From: Multivorans sp965116445
GTDB lineage: Bacteria > Acidobacteriota > Thermoanaerobaculia > Multivoradales > Multivoraceae
Reading direction: 5' to 3'
DNA length: 64,000 nucleotides
NCBI GenBank assembly: GCA_965116445.1
Contig: OZ220688.1
Span: forward strand, 2,790,001-2,854,000
The notes under the pieces are model-generated. The model was given only the letters and a program-made list of their open reading frames with translations. It searched no databases and was not told the origin of the DNA. The position numbers were made by a program, and so were the translations under genes. Below, piece by piece: positions 17,999 through 26,689 of the stretch (its first letter is position 1; each line of letters starts with the position of its first letter).

Positions 17999-19773
17999 GA
18001 GCCGTTCCTGGCGGCGTCGCCGTGTGGGTGGCGTCTGCGCTTCTTCCGGCCTTCGCCCGCGCCGGCGAGGGCGACGTCCTCTTCGTTGACGCAACGAGAA
18101 GCGCCGGTCTGGACTTCCGGCACTGGAACGGCATGAGCGGCCAGCTCTACTACCCGGAGGTGGTGGGCGCCGGAGCGGCACTGTTCGACTACGACAACGA
18201 CGGCGACCTCGATCTCTACCTGGTCCAGGGAAGCCTGCTCGGGGCGGACGGGGACCGCACCAGGGCAACCGTGCCCTGGACCGGCGAAGGGTCGCCCCGT
18301 GACCGGCTGCTTCGCAACGACCTCGAGCACAGCGACGGACGCACCACCATCCGTTTCGTCGACGTGACCGAAGAGAGCGGCATCTCGGCCCTCGGCTATG
18401 GCATGGGCGTGACAGCCTCTGACCTGGACAACGACGGCTGGACCGACCTCTACGTGCTGAACCTCGGTGGCAACCAGCTCTGGCGCAACGAAGGCGACGG
18501 GACCTTCACCGACCGCACCGAAGCCAGCGGCGCGGACGACCCGCGATGGAGCATCGCGGCGGCTGCCGCCGACTACGACGGGGACCTCGACCTCGACCTG
18601 TTCGTCGTCAACTACCTCAACTTCTCCCTGGTCACGCACAAGACCTGTCTGACGGAACGGGGTGAGATCGACTACTGCCTGCCAAGCGCCTATCAGCCGG
18701 TACCGGACCGCCTGCTGCGCAACGACGGCGCCGGCCGGTTCACGGACGCGACGGTCGAAGCCGGCCTGTCCGCGACGCGACCCGGCAACGGTCTGGGCGT
18801 GCTCGTCGCGGACCTGGACGGCGACCGCCGGCTCGACTTCTATGTCGCCAACGACCTGATGCCGAACCACCTGTGGATCAACGCCGGCAACGGCGACCTG
18901 GCCGAAGAAGGTCTGATCAGCGGCGCGGCGCTCAACGCGGACGGCGAGGCCGAGGCCAGCATGGGAGTCGCAGGCGGCGACTACGACGGCGATGGCGACC
19001 TGGATCTCTTCCTCACCCACTTCCATCGGGAAACGAACACGCTCTACCGGAACGACTCGGAACCCCGCGCACCGGCCTTCCGCGATCGGACGAACGCAGT
19101 CGCCCTGGCGCGGCCGAGCTGGGACGCGACGTCCTTCGGCACGGTTTTCCTCGATCTCGACCTGGACGGCTGGCTCGATCTGGCGGTGGTCAACGGCGCC
19201 GTGACGTTCGCCGCGGGAAGGCCGCGCACAGAGGACGATCCGTTCCCCCTGGATCAGCCGAACCAGGCGTTCCTCAACGTCCCTGGCAATCGCGGCGGCC
19301 GCCGGTTCGAAGCGGCGCAGACCGGTCTGCTGGACGGCGCCTCTCCCCACGTGAGCCGCGCTCTCGTCAGCGGCGACATCGACAACGACGGCGACACGGA
19401 TCTCGTGATCACGAACAACAACGGGCCGGCCCGGCTGCTCCTCAACCAGGCCGGGACCGGCGACGACTGGATTGGTCTTGCGCCGCGACTGGCCGACGCC
19501 CAGGGCCGCCGGCCCGCCTCCGGAGTCACTGTGCGCGTGCACCGCGACGGTGCGCCACCCCTCGTGCGGTTGGCCGGCACCAGCGGCAGCTACACGTCCT
19601 CGAGCGATCCCCGGGTAACGGTGAGCCTGGGCGGCGCGACCGTGGCCCGGGTCGAGGTCCACTGGTCCGACGGAACCGTCGAAGAGTGGCCTGCACCCCC
19701 TCCGGGGGCTTACACTGATCTGGTCCGGGGCACCGGCGCGGAGCGGGCACGGACACAAGACAAGCAACGATGA
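17995..19773 (+). CDS. Second secreted CRTAC1-like FG-GAP/ASPIC protein
   Basis: This 592-residue paralogue of the upstream gene has a signal peptide (VAVWVASALLPAFARAG) and then FG-GAP/VCBS calcium loops such as FDYDNDGDLDLYLVQG, DLDNDGWTDLYVLN and DYDGDGDLDLFLTH. The C-terminal ASPIC/UnbV-type domain reads SGVTVRVHRDGAPP, then VSLGGATVARVEVHWSDG. It lacks the helical N-terminal region of its neighbour. The ATG at 17995 overlaps the previous stop (ATGA); the open frame further upstream is Arg-rich and out of keeping with the family. Its own stop overlaps the TPR gene, so the three proteins are probably made together and may form one surface complex. Confidence 0.88.
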   Translation: MRAVPGGVAVWVASALLPAFARAGEGDVLFVDATRSAGLDFRHWNGMSGQLYYPEVVGAGAALFDYDNDGDLDLYLVQGSLLGADGDRTRATVPWTGEGSPRDRLLRNDLEHSDGRTTIRFVDVTEESGISALGYGMGVTASDLDNDGWTDLYVLNLGGNQLWRNEGDGTFTDRTEASGADDPRWSIAAAAADYDGDLDLDLFVVNYLNFSLVTHKTCLTERGEIDYCLPSAYQPVPDRLLRNDGAGRFTDATVEAGLSATRPGNGLGVLVADLDGDRRLDFYVANDLMPNHLWINAGNGDLAEEGLISGAALNADGEAEASMGVAGGDYDGDGDLDLFLTHFHRETNTLYRNDSEPRAPAFRDRTNAVALARPSWDATSFGTVFLDLDLDGWLDLAVVNGAVTFAAGRPRTEDDPFPLDQPNQAFLNVPGNRGGRRFEAAQTGLLDGASPHVSRALVSGDIDNDGDTDLVITNNNGPARLLLNQAGTGDDWIGLAPRLADAQGRRPASGVTVRVHRDGAPPLVRLAGTSGSYTSSSDPRVTVSLGGATVARVEVHWSDGTVEEWPAPPPGAYTDLVRGTGAERARTQDKQR

Positions 19774-21797
19774 GCTATCGATTCCAGGACCTGCACCCTG
19801 CGGTCGTCTTCGCCCTCGTCCTTCTGTGGTCATCCGCGGGAGTGGCTGTCCGGGCACAGACCGAGACCGCCGGGACCCTGCTTCCGATCCCCGTCGTCGA
19901 CCTGCGCGGCGTCGACGAAGCAGTCCGCACCCAGATCGAGGAGCAACGCCGGTTGCTCGAGGAGGCGCTCGCCGCGGGCCCGCCGGCCGAGGAAGACGCC
20001 GCGCGGCTGGGCCTCCTGTTCGGTGAGGCAGGTCAGTTGTACCTGGTCTACGACCTTCTGCCGGCGGCGAGGGCCTGCCTGGCCAACGCGGCGGAACTGC
20101 AGCCACAGAACTTCCGCTGGCGCTACCTGCTCGGCAGCGCCGCCGAGCACCTGGGAGAACTGGAGGTGGCCATCGCGGCCTACGAGCAGGCTCGCGCACT
20201 TGAACCCGATGATCCGCCGACAGCGATCCGTCTCGGCCGCGTGCACCTCGAGTTGGGGCGGTACGAGCAGGCCCGCACCCACTACGAGCGCGCCCTGGAG
20301 CTGCCGGGCTCTCGAGCGGCCGCTCACTTCGGCCTCGGACGCCTGGCCTCCGAAACCGACGACCCGACGGCGGCGCTGGCGCACTTCCAGGCTGCGCTGC
20401 AGGACCAGCCGCGGGCGAACTCGCTCCACTACCACATCGCCCTCGCCCACCGCGCCCTCGGCAACGATCAGGCTTCGCAAGCGGCGATGGAACTCCGCGG
20501 CGAGGCACCGGTGGCCTTCGCGGATCCGATCGCGGCGGAGATCAAGGAGTCGGCCACCGGCATCGGAGCTCAACTACTGCTCGGCCGCGTCGCCCTGGCC
20601 GCCAACGCGTTCGAGGTCGCGGAGCAACGGTTCCGCGAAGCGGTCGGCGACTACCCCGAAAGCACCGCGGCGAAGCGCTCGCTGGCTGCGGCTCTGGAGC
20701 GCATGGGCCGGAGCGCGGAGGCCGCCATGTGGTATCAGCAGGCCCTGGATCTGAGTCCGAACGATGCCGGCCTGCTGTTTCAGACCGGGCGCCTGTACAA
20801 CGCCGAGCGCCGCTTTGTGGCCGCGGCCGAAAGGCTCCGGCGCGCAGCCGAACTCGAGCCGTCCTTCGGTCCGGCGTGGGTCGAACTCGCCGCGGCCCTG
20901 ACCGCGACCGGCGACTACCTGGCCGCGGCGGAGGCGCTGACCCGGGCGCTCGAACTGGCTCCGGGGGACACGAACCTCCGGTTCCACCGGGCGCGGAACT
21001 ACGGCCTGGGAGAGCGCCGCGAACTCGCGCTCCGGGAGTTCGAATCGCTCCTCGCCGACTTAGGCTCCAACGCGGAGATCGTGTTGCAACTGGGGCGGAT
21101 CGAACAGGAACTCGGCCGGCCGGCCTCGGCGGCTCGTCGATTCGAGCAGCTCATCGAGGCGGGCGCCGAGCCGGCCCTGCTAAGCCGGGCCCACTTCGAA
21201 CTTGCCAACATCCGCACCGAGCAGGAACGCTACGAGGAGGCGATCCCCCACTACCAGCGGGCGATCATCGCCAACCCGACCCTCAAGGCGGGCTACGTCA
21301 ACCTGAGCACGGCCCTCGGTCGCCTGGGTCGGTTCAAGGAAGCCGCCCTGGCTGCGCGCCGCGCCCTGGAGCTCGACCCCACGGACAGCCAGGTCCGGGC
21401 TGCCGAGCTCACTGCCCTCCTGCTCGCAGGGGAAGATGCCCAGGTCCGGCTCATGCTGGAGCAGACCCTCGAACTTCCCGACCAGGGCGGCAGCGCCTAC
21501 TTCGCCGTGCTCCTGGTCCAGGTCCTCGCCGCCTCCGCGGACGACGAGGTGCGAGACGGCGAAAGGGCCCTGAACCTCGCCCAGCAGTTGTTCCAGCGTG
21601 CCCAGACCCCGGCCCACGGCACCGTGCTCGCCATGGCCTACGCCGAAACCGACAGTTTCGAAGAAGCCGCTGCCTGGCAGGAACGACTGATCGAGAACCT
21701 GGAACGAACCGGTCCCCCCGAGGCCCTCGAAGAAGCCCGCGAACGGCTCGCCGCCTACAAGGCAGGCCGCAAGATTCGCGCCCCCTGGCGCCGCTGA
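19770..21797 (+). CDS. Exported tetratricopeptide repeat protein
   Basis: The 675-residue protein has an N-terminal hydrophobic signal (VVFALVLLWSSAGVAVRAQ) and at least ten TPR units, such as ELEVAIAAYEQARALEPDD, RYEQARTHYERALELPGS, RSAEAAMWYQQALDLSPND, DYLAAAEALTRALELAPGD and RYEEAIPHYQRAIIANPTL. TPR arrays mediate protein-protein binding. Tight coupling to the two CRTAC1-like genes suggests a periplasmic scaffold for them. It resembles other CRTAC1/TPR gene neighbourhoods I associate with Acidobacteriota and related phyla. A weak GC-rich inverted repeat follows the stop (about 21796-21828) without a T-run. Confidence 0.88.
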   Translation: MSYRFQDLHPAVVFALVLLWSSAGVAVRAQTETAGTLLPIPVVDLRGVDEAVRTQIEEQRRLLEEALAAGPPAEEDAARLGLLFGEAGQLYLVYDLLPAARACLANAAELQPQNFRWRYLLGSAAEHLGELEVAIAAYEQARALEPDDPPTAIRLGRVHLELGRYEQARTHYERALELPGSRAAAHFGLGRLASETDDPTAALAHFQAALQDQPRANSLHYHIALAHRALGNDQASQAAMELRGEAPVAFADPIAAEIKESATGIGAQLLLGRVALAANAFEVAEQRFREAVGDYPESTAAKRSLAAALERMGRSAEAAMWYQQALDLSPNDAGLLFQTGRLYNAERRFVAAAERLRRAAELEPSFGPAWVELAAALTATGDYLAAAEALTRALELAPGDTNLRFHRARNYGLGERRELALREFESLLADLGSNAEIVLQLGRIEQELGRPASAARRFEQLIEAGAEPALLSRAHFELANIRTEQERYEEAIPHYQRAIIANPTLKAGYVNLSTALGRLGRFKEAALAARRALELDPTDSQVRAAELTALLLAGEDAQVRLMLEQTLELPDQGGSAYFAVLLVQVLAASADDEVRDGERALNLAQQLFQRAQTPAHGTVLAMAYAETDSFEEAAAWQERLIENLERTGPPEALEEARERLAAYKAGRKIRAPWRR

Positions 21798-21842
21798 GGC
21801 GCGGCGGCGGTGCATGCTGCCGCCTCGGCTGGACGGACCGAA

Positions 21843-21860
21843 GGGAAGGGGTCCCAGCGG
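21843..21860. repeat. Partial match to the 42-kb element's terminal repeat
   Basis: Fourteen bases at 21847-21860 (AGGGGTCCCAGCGG) are identical to the inner part of the terminal inverted repeats of the element at 41853-42102. No partner arm is visible within the next few hundred bases, so this may be a degraded end or chance. Confidence 0.3.
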
Positions 21861-21909
21861 CCGGTTGACGCGCGACGCCAGCGGCACCCGCTGCAAGCCT
21901 CTTGGCTCC

Positions 21910-22377
21910 TCAGGAGGGGAAGACGGCGACGAAGTGGCTTGGGGATACGACCGAAGCGCCATTCGGAGGAGTCCGTAGCAGGAGCCGGTCGCCGGTGACC
22001 AGATGGGCTCTCGGTTCGCTGGCAAGCAGTGCCCAAAGGTGGTTGTCGCCCGCGTCCGGGGCCTCACCGGCCGCTGGCGGCTCCCTCCACACGGCCGTTG
22101 CCACCAGTTCGGTCAGGAACCGGTCAAGCTCTTCGGACGTCAGGCCGTGCCGTTCGACAAGCGCCGGACGCCGTAGTACGGCCGAGTACTCGCTCAACAA
22201 CGCCAGCGACATCAGGTACAGGATCCTGCCGCTGATCATGAAGTCCAGAATCCTCGCCGGCGGGGCGCTCGAGTTCCCGTCAATCAGACCCGAAACGACC
22301 ACATTCGTGTCGATGACGCACAATCGCCGTTGAACGGGACCGCGACCGCTCGCTCGCGGCCGTGGTCCGCGCGCCAA
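21910..22377 (-). CDS. PIN-domain ribonuclease toxin (VapC-like, COG1569 type)
   Basis: The 155-residue protein shows the PIN fold: CVIDTNVVVSGL with the first catalytic Asp, a helical middle, then DAGDNHLWALLASE and HLVTGDRLLL carrying further acidic residues. PIN toxins cleave RNA, often tRNA or rRNA, and are neutralised by an upstream antitoxin. The TTG at 22377 is supported by AAGGAAA about eight bases upstream, and begins three bases after the antitoxin stop. The antitoxin-toxin order is the usual one. The target cannot be predicted. Confidence 0.85.
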   Translation of the reverse strand: MARGPRPRASGRGPVQRRLCVIDTNVVVSGLIDGNSSAPPARILDFMISGRILYLMSLALLSEYSAVLRRPALVERHGLTSEELDRFLTELVATAVWREPPAAGEAPDAGDNHLWALLASEPRAHLVTGDRLLLRTPPNGASVVSPSHFVAVFPS

Positions 22378-22380
22378 GAG

Positions 22381-22620
22381 CTACTTTCCTTCTCGTTGAC
22401 GGCTTGTCTCCTCAACCGCGAGAGCCATTGCCCGATCAGAGTCGAGCCCTGAGTTCCCGCGTGCCTTGAGGACGAGCTCCCGCGCGGTTTCGTAGGGTTG
22501 GATGCCTCTCAGCTCCAGACTCTCTTCGATGATCGCAGCCATAGAGCAGCCTTGCCGGGCGGCTGCTTCCTTCAAGGCCCGGTGCGTCTGATCTGCCAAC
22601 GTAATGGTCAAGCGGGTCAT
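22381..22620 (-). CDS. Ribbon-helix-helix antitoxin
   Basis: This 79-residue protein opens with TRLTITLADQTHRALKEAAA, a ribbon-helix-helix DNA-binding pattern (short beta strand, then two helices with GCSMAAIIEESLELRG). The C-terminal half (YETARELVLKARGNSG) probably binds and blocks the PIN toxin encoded just downstream. The ATG at 22620 has GAGGTG about eight bases before it. Upstream, TGGTGTT occurs twice about 16 bases apart (near 22650-22673), a possible autoregulatory operator. Confidence 0.82.
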   Translation of the reverse strand: MTRLTITLADQTHRALKEAAARQGCSMAAIIEESLELRGIQPYETARELVLKARGNSGLDSDRAMALAVEETSRQREGK

Positions 22621-22815
22621 GGGGTAGACACCTCACTCGTTGTAACCGACGTCAACACCAGAACATGCTAACACCAACTCACCAACACCGTGAGCGCGGG
22701 TCGGGCATCCAGGACACTTGCGCCGTGGCACGCTACTTGCGTGTCCTAGCCGACGCTTACTCCTGGTGATGTGGCGGCTGGGGCAAACACGGAGCCTGCG
22801 ACCGGTCTGGCGCCG

Positions 22816-23652
22816 CTAGTCAACTGCCGGCGCGTACCGGCCCGGCTCGGCCTCCACGACCTTGCCTTCCTCGACGAGGGCATCCAGGTGGGCCCGCAAG
22901 GAGAACGCGGCGGGACCGTGGAGTTTGGGGTCCACGTCGGCGTAGATGCGTGCGACCATTTCGGGGATGGTGGCGACGCCGACGGCGACCGCTTCGAGGG
23001 CCTGGTCGGTGCGTTGCTGGCGGTGGCGACGAATCTCGTGGATCCGGTCGAGTGGCGGTTTGATCGACTCGCCGTGGCCGGGGTGGAGGACTTCGATGCC
23101 GCCGTCGGAACCCAGTTCGATCAATCGTTCGAGGGAGGCCATGTACTGGTTCAGGTTGCCGTCCGGCGGCGCGATGATCGAGGTCGACCAGCCCATGACC
23201 AGGTCGGCGGTGAACACGGTCCGCTCCTCTTCGAGCAGGAAGCAGAAGTGGTCGCTGGCGTGGCCCGGGGTGTGGAGCGCCACCATCGTCGTGCCTTCGG
23301 CGGACAGACGCTCGCCGTCCGTGAGGCGGCCGGCGGCGAACGGGGGCTGCTCGCTGAAGGCGAGGATCTCCGCTCCGTAGTGTTCGGCGACGCGGGGCGC
23401 CAGGGGCCAGTGGTCGCGGTGGAGGTGGCTGACCAGGACTGCCTCGACCTGGCGGCCGGCCACTGCCGCCGTCACCGCGTCGAAGTGCCGGTCGTCCTCC
23501 TCGCCCGGGTCGAGGACGAAGACGGGTCCGCTCGCCGAGCCGATGACCCAGGTGTTCGTGCCCGGGCCGGTGAACATCCCCGGGTTGTCCTGCGTCACTC
23601 GCAACACGCGGTCGGACAGCCGCACCGGCTTACCCTTCACAAGACCGTCCAT
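22816..23652 (-). CDS. MBL-fold hydrolase, LACTB2-like
   Basis: The 278-residue metallo-beta-lactamase fold protein has the zinc motif SHLHRDHWP, further His ligand in HTPGHASDH and TADLVMGWSTSIIAPP, and a final LHPGHGE. The segment NLNQYMASLERL and the winged-helix C-terminus (FSLRAHLDALVEEGKV) match the LACTB2/GloB2-like group, whose characterised member is an endoribonuclease. The substrate here is not known. The stretch 22621-22815 downstream holds no gene. Eleven bases separate this stop-to-start from the NUDIX gene, which is transcribed in the same direction. Confidence 0.87.
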   Translation of the reverse strand: MDGLVKGKPVRLSDRVLRVTQDNPGMFTGPGTNTWVIGSASGPVFVLDPGEEDDRHFDAVTAAVAGRQVEAVLVSHLHRDHWPLAPRVAEHYGAEILAFSEQPPFAAGRLTDGERLSAEGTTMVALHTPGHASDHFCFLLEEERTVFTADLVMGWSTSIIAPPDGNLNQYMASLERLIELGSDGGIEVLHPGHGESIKPPLDRIHEIRRHRQQRTDQALEAVAVGVATIPEMVARIYADVDPKLHGPAAFSLRAHLDALVEEGKVVEAEPGRYAPAVD

Positions 23653-23663
23653 CCGGCTGCGGC

Positions 23664-24530
23664 TCAGACGCTGAATGCCCGCTTCCAGTCGCGAGCACTG
23701 GCGACTGAAGGACTGGGGGCCGCGCTCTCGTAGCCCTCCTCACCCGGAATCACCGGGCGCGGCGGGTCATCCGGCGTCCGGCCCAGCAGCACGCGGGGCT
23801 GGATGACGGGGAACTCCTCCTGCGCTTCGACAGCCGCGATCGCGGCGGCGGCGGTGTCGAACTGCGCCAGCTTCATCAGGTTGCGGATGGTCGGAAAGAT
23901 GATCATCCACTCCTTTCTGCGGCCGTGTTCGAGGGCCTCCCTGGCGGTAACCCAGGCGGAGTTCGTCAGTTCGTAGTCGTCGTGCCCGGCAGTCTGGTTC
24001 CTGGGCGCCCGAGTCACGAAGAAACGGGTGTCGTACCGCCTGGGCTGCCCCTCCGGGGTGACCCAGTGCGCCCAGTAGCTGATCCGGTCCGTGGCCAGCG
24101 TGAGCCCTTCCCGGGCCGCGATGTCGAGCAGGGAGAGTTTGCCGGCGTTCAGTTCTGCCCGCAGTGTCTCGTAGCGCTCCTCCACCGACCGGTCCGAGAA
24201 GTCGAGCAGCCGTCCGTCGCGATCGTAGGCCAGCAGCACGCCGGCCTCTTCGAAGCACTCGCGGATCGCGGCGACGTAGAACGTCAGCCCGCCCTCCTGA
24301 AGCGACAGCCGATCACTGGCGTCGCGGTCCGTCAGGCCGTGGCACAGAGCCTCGTCGACCCGATCTTCGGGATCGACCCGCCCGCCGGGGAAGACATAGG
24401 CGCCGCCGACGAAGTCCGACTTGATGTGGCGGCGCTCCATGAACACCTCGACACCACGTTCGCTGTCCCGCAGCAGCAGGACCGTCGACGCGTGACGGGC
24501 TGTGACCGGGGCCTTCGACAGCTCAGACAT
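23664..24530 (-). CDS. NUDIX hydrolase (NUDT7/NUDT19-like)
   Basis: The 288-residue protein contains GGAYVFPGGRVDPED and, after an insertion of roughly 40 residues, AAIRECFEEAGVLL, which holds REXXEEXG. This split Nudix box with a long insertion is typical of NUDT19/NUDT7-like coenzyme-A or acyl-CoA diphosphatases. HWVTPEGQPRRYDTRFFV further supports that group. ATG 24530 (GATGGTGG just upstream) overlaps the end of the dipeptidase gene by eight bases. Earlier in-frame ATGs at 24539 and 24551 are possible. Confidence 0.86.
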   Translation of the reverse strand: MSELSKAPVTARHASTVLLLRDSERGVEVFMERRHIKSDFVGGAYVFPGGRVDPEDRVDEALCHGLTDRDASDRLSLQEGGLTFYVAAIRECFEEAGVLLAYDRDGRLLDFSDRSVEERYETLRAELNAGKLSLLDIAAREGLTLATDRISYWAHWVTPEGQPRRYDTRFFVTRAPRNQTAGHDDYELTNSAWVTAREALEHGRRKEWMIIFPTIRNLMKLAQFDTAAAAIAAVEAQEEFPVIQPRVLLGRTPDDPPRPVIPGEEGYESAAPSPSVASARDWKRAFSV

Positions 24531-25809
24531 CGCCACCATCCAGTTCTTCAATCAGATCGTCGGCCGCGGACTCCGAGGCCTGCAACCGCCGGGCGGCCTC
24601 CTCCGCTCCGCGCATCGCCCGCAGGAAGCTGCGTCCCGCGATGTCCTTCAACTCGTCGTCGCTGTATCCGCGGCGAACCAGTTCGACCAGGAGATCGGGG
24701 AAGGTCGAGGCATCCTCCAGTCCGACCGGGACGGTGGGAATGCCGTCGAAGTCGGAACCGATCCCCAGGTGGGCGGTTCCGATCAAGGCCCGAATGTGGT
24801 CGATGTGATCCGCCACGTCGCCCAGCGAAGCCTGGGGACCGGGATTCTCCCGCCGCCAGGCTGCCAGGTGCGACCGCAGTTCGCTCGGCACCACGCCGGC
24901 CGCGGACAGGCGAAGCCGCTCCGCGTCCATGCGCTGGAAGTAGGCCCGCACACCGTCGTTGACGAAGGACGGCACGAAGGTGACCATCACGACGCCCCCG
25001 TTCTCCGCGAGGCGCTTCAGCACGTCGTCTGGAACATTGCGGGGACTCGGCGTGACCGCGAACGCGGAGGAATGGGAGAAGATGACCGGCGCCCTCGTCT
25101 CGTCCAGCGCCTGGTGCATCGTCTGCGGAGACACGTGGGAAAGGTCGATCAGCATCCCCAGGCGGTTCATCTCCCGCACCACCTGGCGGCCGAAGGCCGT
25201 CAGGCCACCGTGGGCGGGCCGGTCGGTGGCGGAGTCGGCCCAGGCCGAGTTGCTGCCGTGGGTCAGGGTCATGTATCGAACGCCAACATCGAAGAGCTGA
25301 CGCAGCACGCCCAGGGACGACTGGATGGAGTGCCCGCCCTCGGCGCCGAGCAGCGACGCGATCTTGCCGTTCTTGTGGATCCGCTCGATGTCGTCGGCGG
25401 TCAGGGCCAGTTCCAGGTCGTCCGGGTAGAGCTCGATCAAGCGCTTCGTCAAGTCGACCTGCTCAAGGACGACTTTCGCAGCTCCCCGCCCGCCAAAGGA
25501 TGTCGGAATGTAGACCGACCAGAACTGGGCGCCGACTCCCCCCTGGCGGAGGCGAGCCAGGTCGGTGTGCATCGGCGGCTCGACCGCCGAGGTATCGCGA
25601 AAGTCGATTTGGTCCACGTGATTCGCGACCCGCGTCCGGTACTGCCAGGGCACATCGTTGTGTCCGTCGATCAACGGCACTTCGCGGAGCAGGTCCAGCA
25701 CATGCTCTCGGCTGGCGCGTTCTTCTTCGGCGGAGGCCACGGGCGGTGAACCATAGCTCACCGCCGCAGCGACGGCAGCGCCCAGCAAGGCGCCGACTCG
25801 GCAACTCAT
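24523..25809 (-). CDS. Membrane dipeptidase (renal dipeptidase family, M19)
   Basis: The 428-residue zinc peptidase has all expected metal ligands: IDGHNDVPW (His50, Asp52), LLGAEGGHS (bridging Glu), MLIDLSHVS, VIFSHSSAF and GIGSDFDGI. It cleaves dipeptides, including ones with D-residues. A signal peptide (VGALLGAAVAAAVSYG) predicts export. ATG 25809 with GGGAG upstream was chosen; the frame extends 103 residues further but that sequence overlaps the divergent tyrA and is not family-like. It heads a minus-strand run with the NUDIX and MBL genes. Confidence 0.92.
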   Translation of the reverse strand: MSCRVGALLGAAVAAAVSYGSPPVASAEEERASREHVLDLLREVPLIDGHNDVPWQYRTRVANHVDQIDFRDTSAVEPPMHTDLARLRQGGVGAQFWSVYIPTSFGGRGAAKVVLEQVDLTKRLIELYPDDLELALTADDIERIHKNGKIASLLGAEGGHSIQSSLGVLRQLFDVGVRYMTLTHGSNSAWADSATDRPAHGGLTAFGRQVVREMNRLGMLIDLSHVSPQTMHQALDETRAPVIFSHSSAFAVTPSPRNVPDDVLKRLAENGGVVMVTFVPSFVNDGVRAYFQRMDAERLRLSAAGVVPSELRSHLAAWRRENPGPQASLGDVADHIDHIRALIGTAHLGIGSDFDGIPTVPVGLEDASTFPDLLVELVRRGYSDDELKDIAGRSFLRAMRGAEEAARRLQASESAADDLIEELDGGDV

Positions 25810-25930
25810 CCCGACTCCCCTTCCTTCACGACGCCGCGATTGTAGGGCAAACCAGGCGCCGTGCGCGCTGACGACGACCCGACAGCTCGAAGGCGCAAGA
25901 CCGGACAGCGGCATTGCTACGCTGCGCACC

Positions 25931-26689
25931 GTGCAGGACTGTTCGGCCAGAACGATCGGGATCATCGGCTTCGGCAGCTTTGGCCGGTTCATCGCCGGCC
26001 ACCTCGGCGCCCACTTCGACGTGCGGGTCTGGGACCGCCGGGAGCTGGAGGCGGAGGCAACGGACCGGGGAGTGCGGTGGGCCAGTCTCGACGCCTGTGC
26101 CCGTTGCGATGTTCTCATTCCCGCGGTACCCGTTCAGGAGCTGGATTCCCTGCTGGTCCACGCGGTTCCCCACCTCGGCGAACGCTCGCTGGTCGTGGAT
26201 GTCGCCTCGGTCAAGGTCAAGCCGCACAGGATTCTCGAGCGACGGCTGCCAGCGGGCGTCGAGTTCATCGGCACCCATCCCATGTTCGGCCCCCAGAGCG
26301 GCAGTGAGGGCATCGAGGGCCTGAAGGTCGTGCTCTGCCTGCCGGGCCGGCCGGTGGATCCTCGACGAGTCGCGGGCCTGCGGGGCTTCCTCACGGCGGA
26401 CCTCGGGTTGGAAGTGCTCGAGATGTCGGCCGAGGAGCATGACGCCGAGATGGCCTACATCCAGGGGCTTACGCACTGGATGGCGAAAGCGCTACGTGAG
26501 ATTCACGTCCCGAACCCCGCTCTCGGCACCGTCGCCTACCGGCACATGATGAAGATCGAGGAGAACCTCCGGCACGACTCGGACGGTCTCTTCCTGACCA
26601 TCGCGCGGGAGAACCCGTTCGCGGCCGACGCCAGGCGTGAACTCAGCGAGAGACTGCGCGAGATCGAAGAATCGATCGAACGGGACTAG
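25931..26689 (+). CDS. tyrA: Prephenate/arogenate dehydrogenase family protein (TyrA-like)
   Basis: The 252-residue protein opens with an NAD(P) Rossmann motif (TIGIIGFGSFGRFIAGHL), shows VVDVASVKVKPHRIL, then GTHPMFGPQSG with the catalytic-site His, and ends in a helical dimerisation domain (MAYIQGLTHWMAKAL). No chorismate-mutase or ACT domain is present, so it is a monofunctional TyrA for tyrosine synthesis. The start is GTG 25931 with no strong ribosome site. The gene is isolated from other aromatic genes. It converges on livF and the two stop codons share CTAG at 26686-26689. Confidence 0.88.
   Translation: MQDCSARTIGIIGFGSFGRFIAGHLGAHFDVRVWDRRELEAEATDRGVRWASLDACARCDVLIPAVPVQELDSLLVHAVPHLGERSLVVDVASVKVKPHRILERRLPAGVEFIGTHPMFGPQSGSEGIEGLKVVLCLPGRPVDPRRVAGLRGFLTADLGLEVLEMSAEEHDAEMAYIQGLTHWMAKALREIHVPNPALGTVAYRHMMKIEENLRHDSDGLFLTIARENPFAADARRELSERLREIEESIERD

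Noticed and set aside
17599..20508. A 969-residue antisense open frame across the CRTAC1-like genes
   Set aside because: It runs opposite three clear, coupled genes, is Arg/Pro-rich at its start and shows no domain; long antisense frames are expected in GC-rich coding DNA.
22709..22750. Inverted repeat AGGACAC/GTGTCCT as a terminator for the MBL gene
   Set aside because: Only seven base pairs, a long loop and no T-run on the minus strand.
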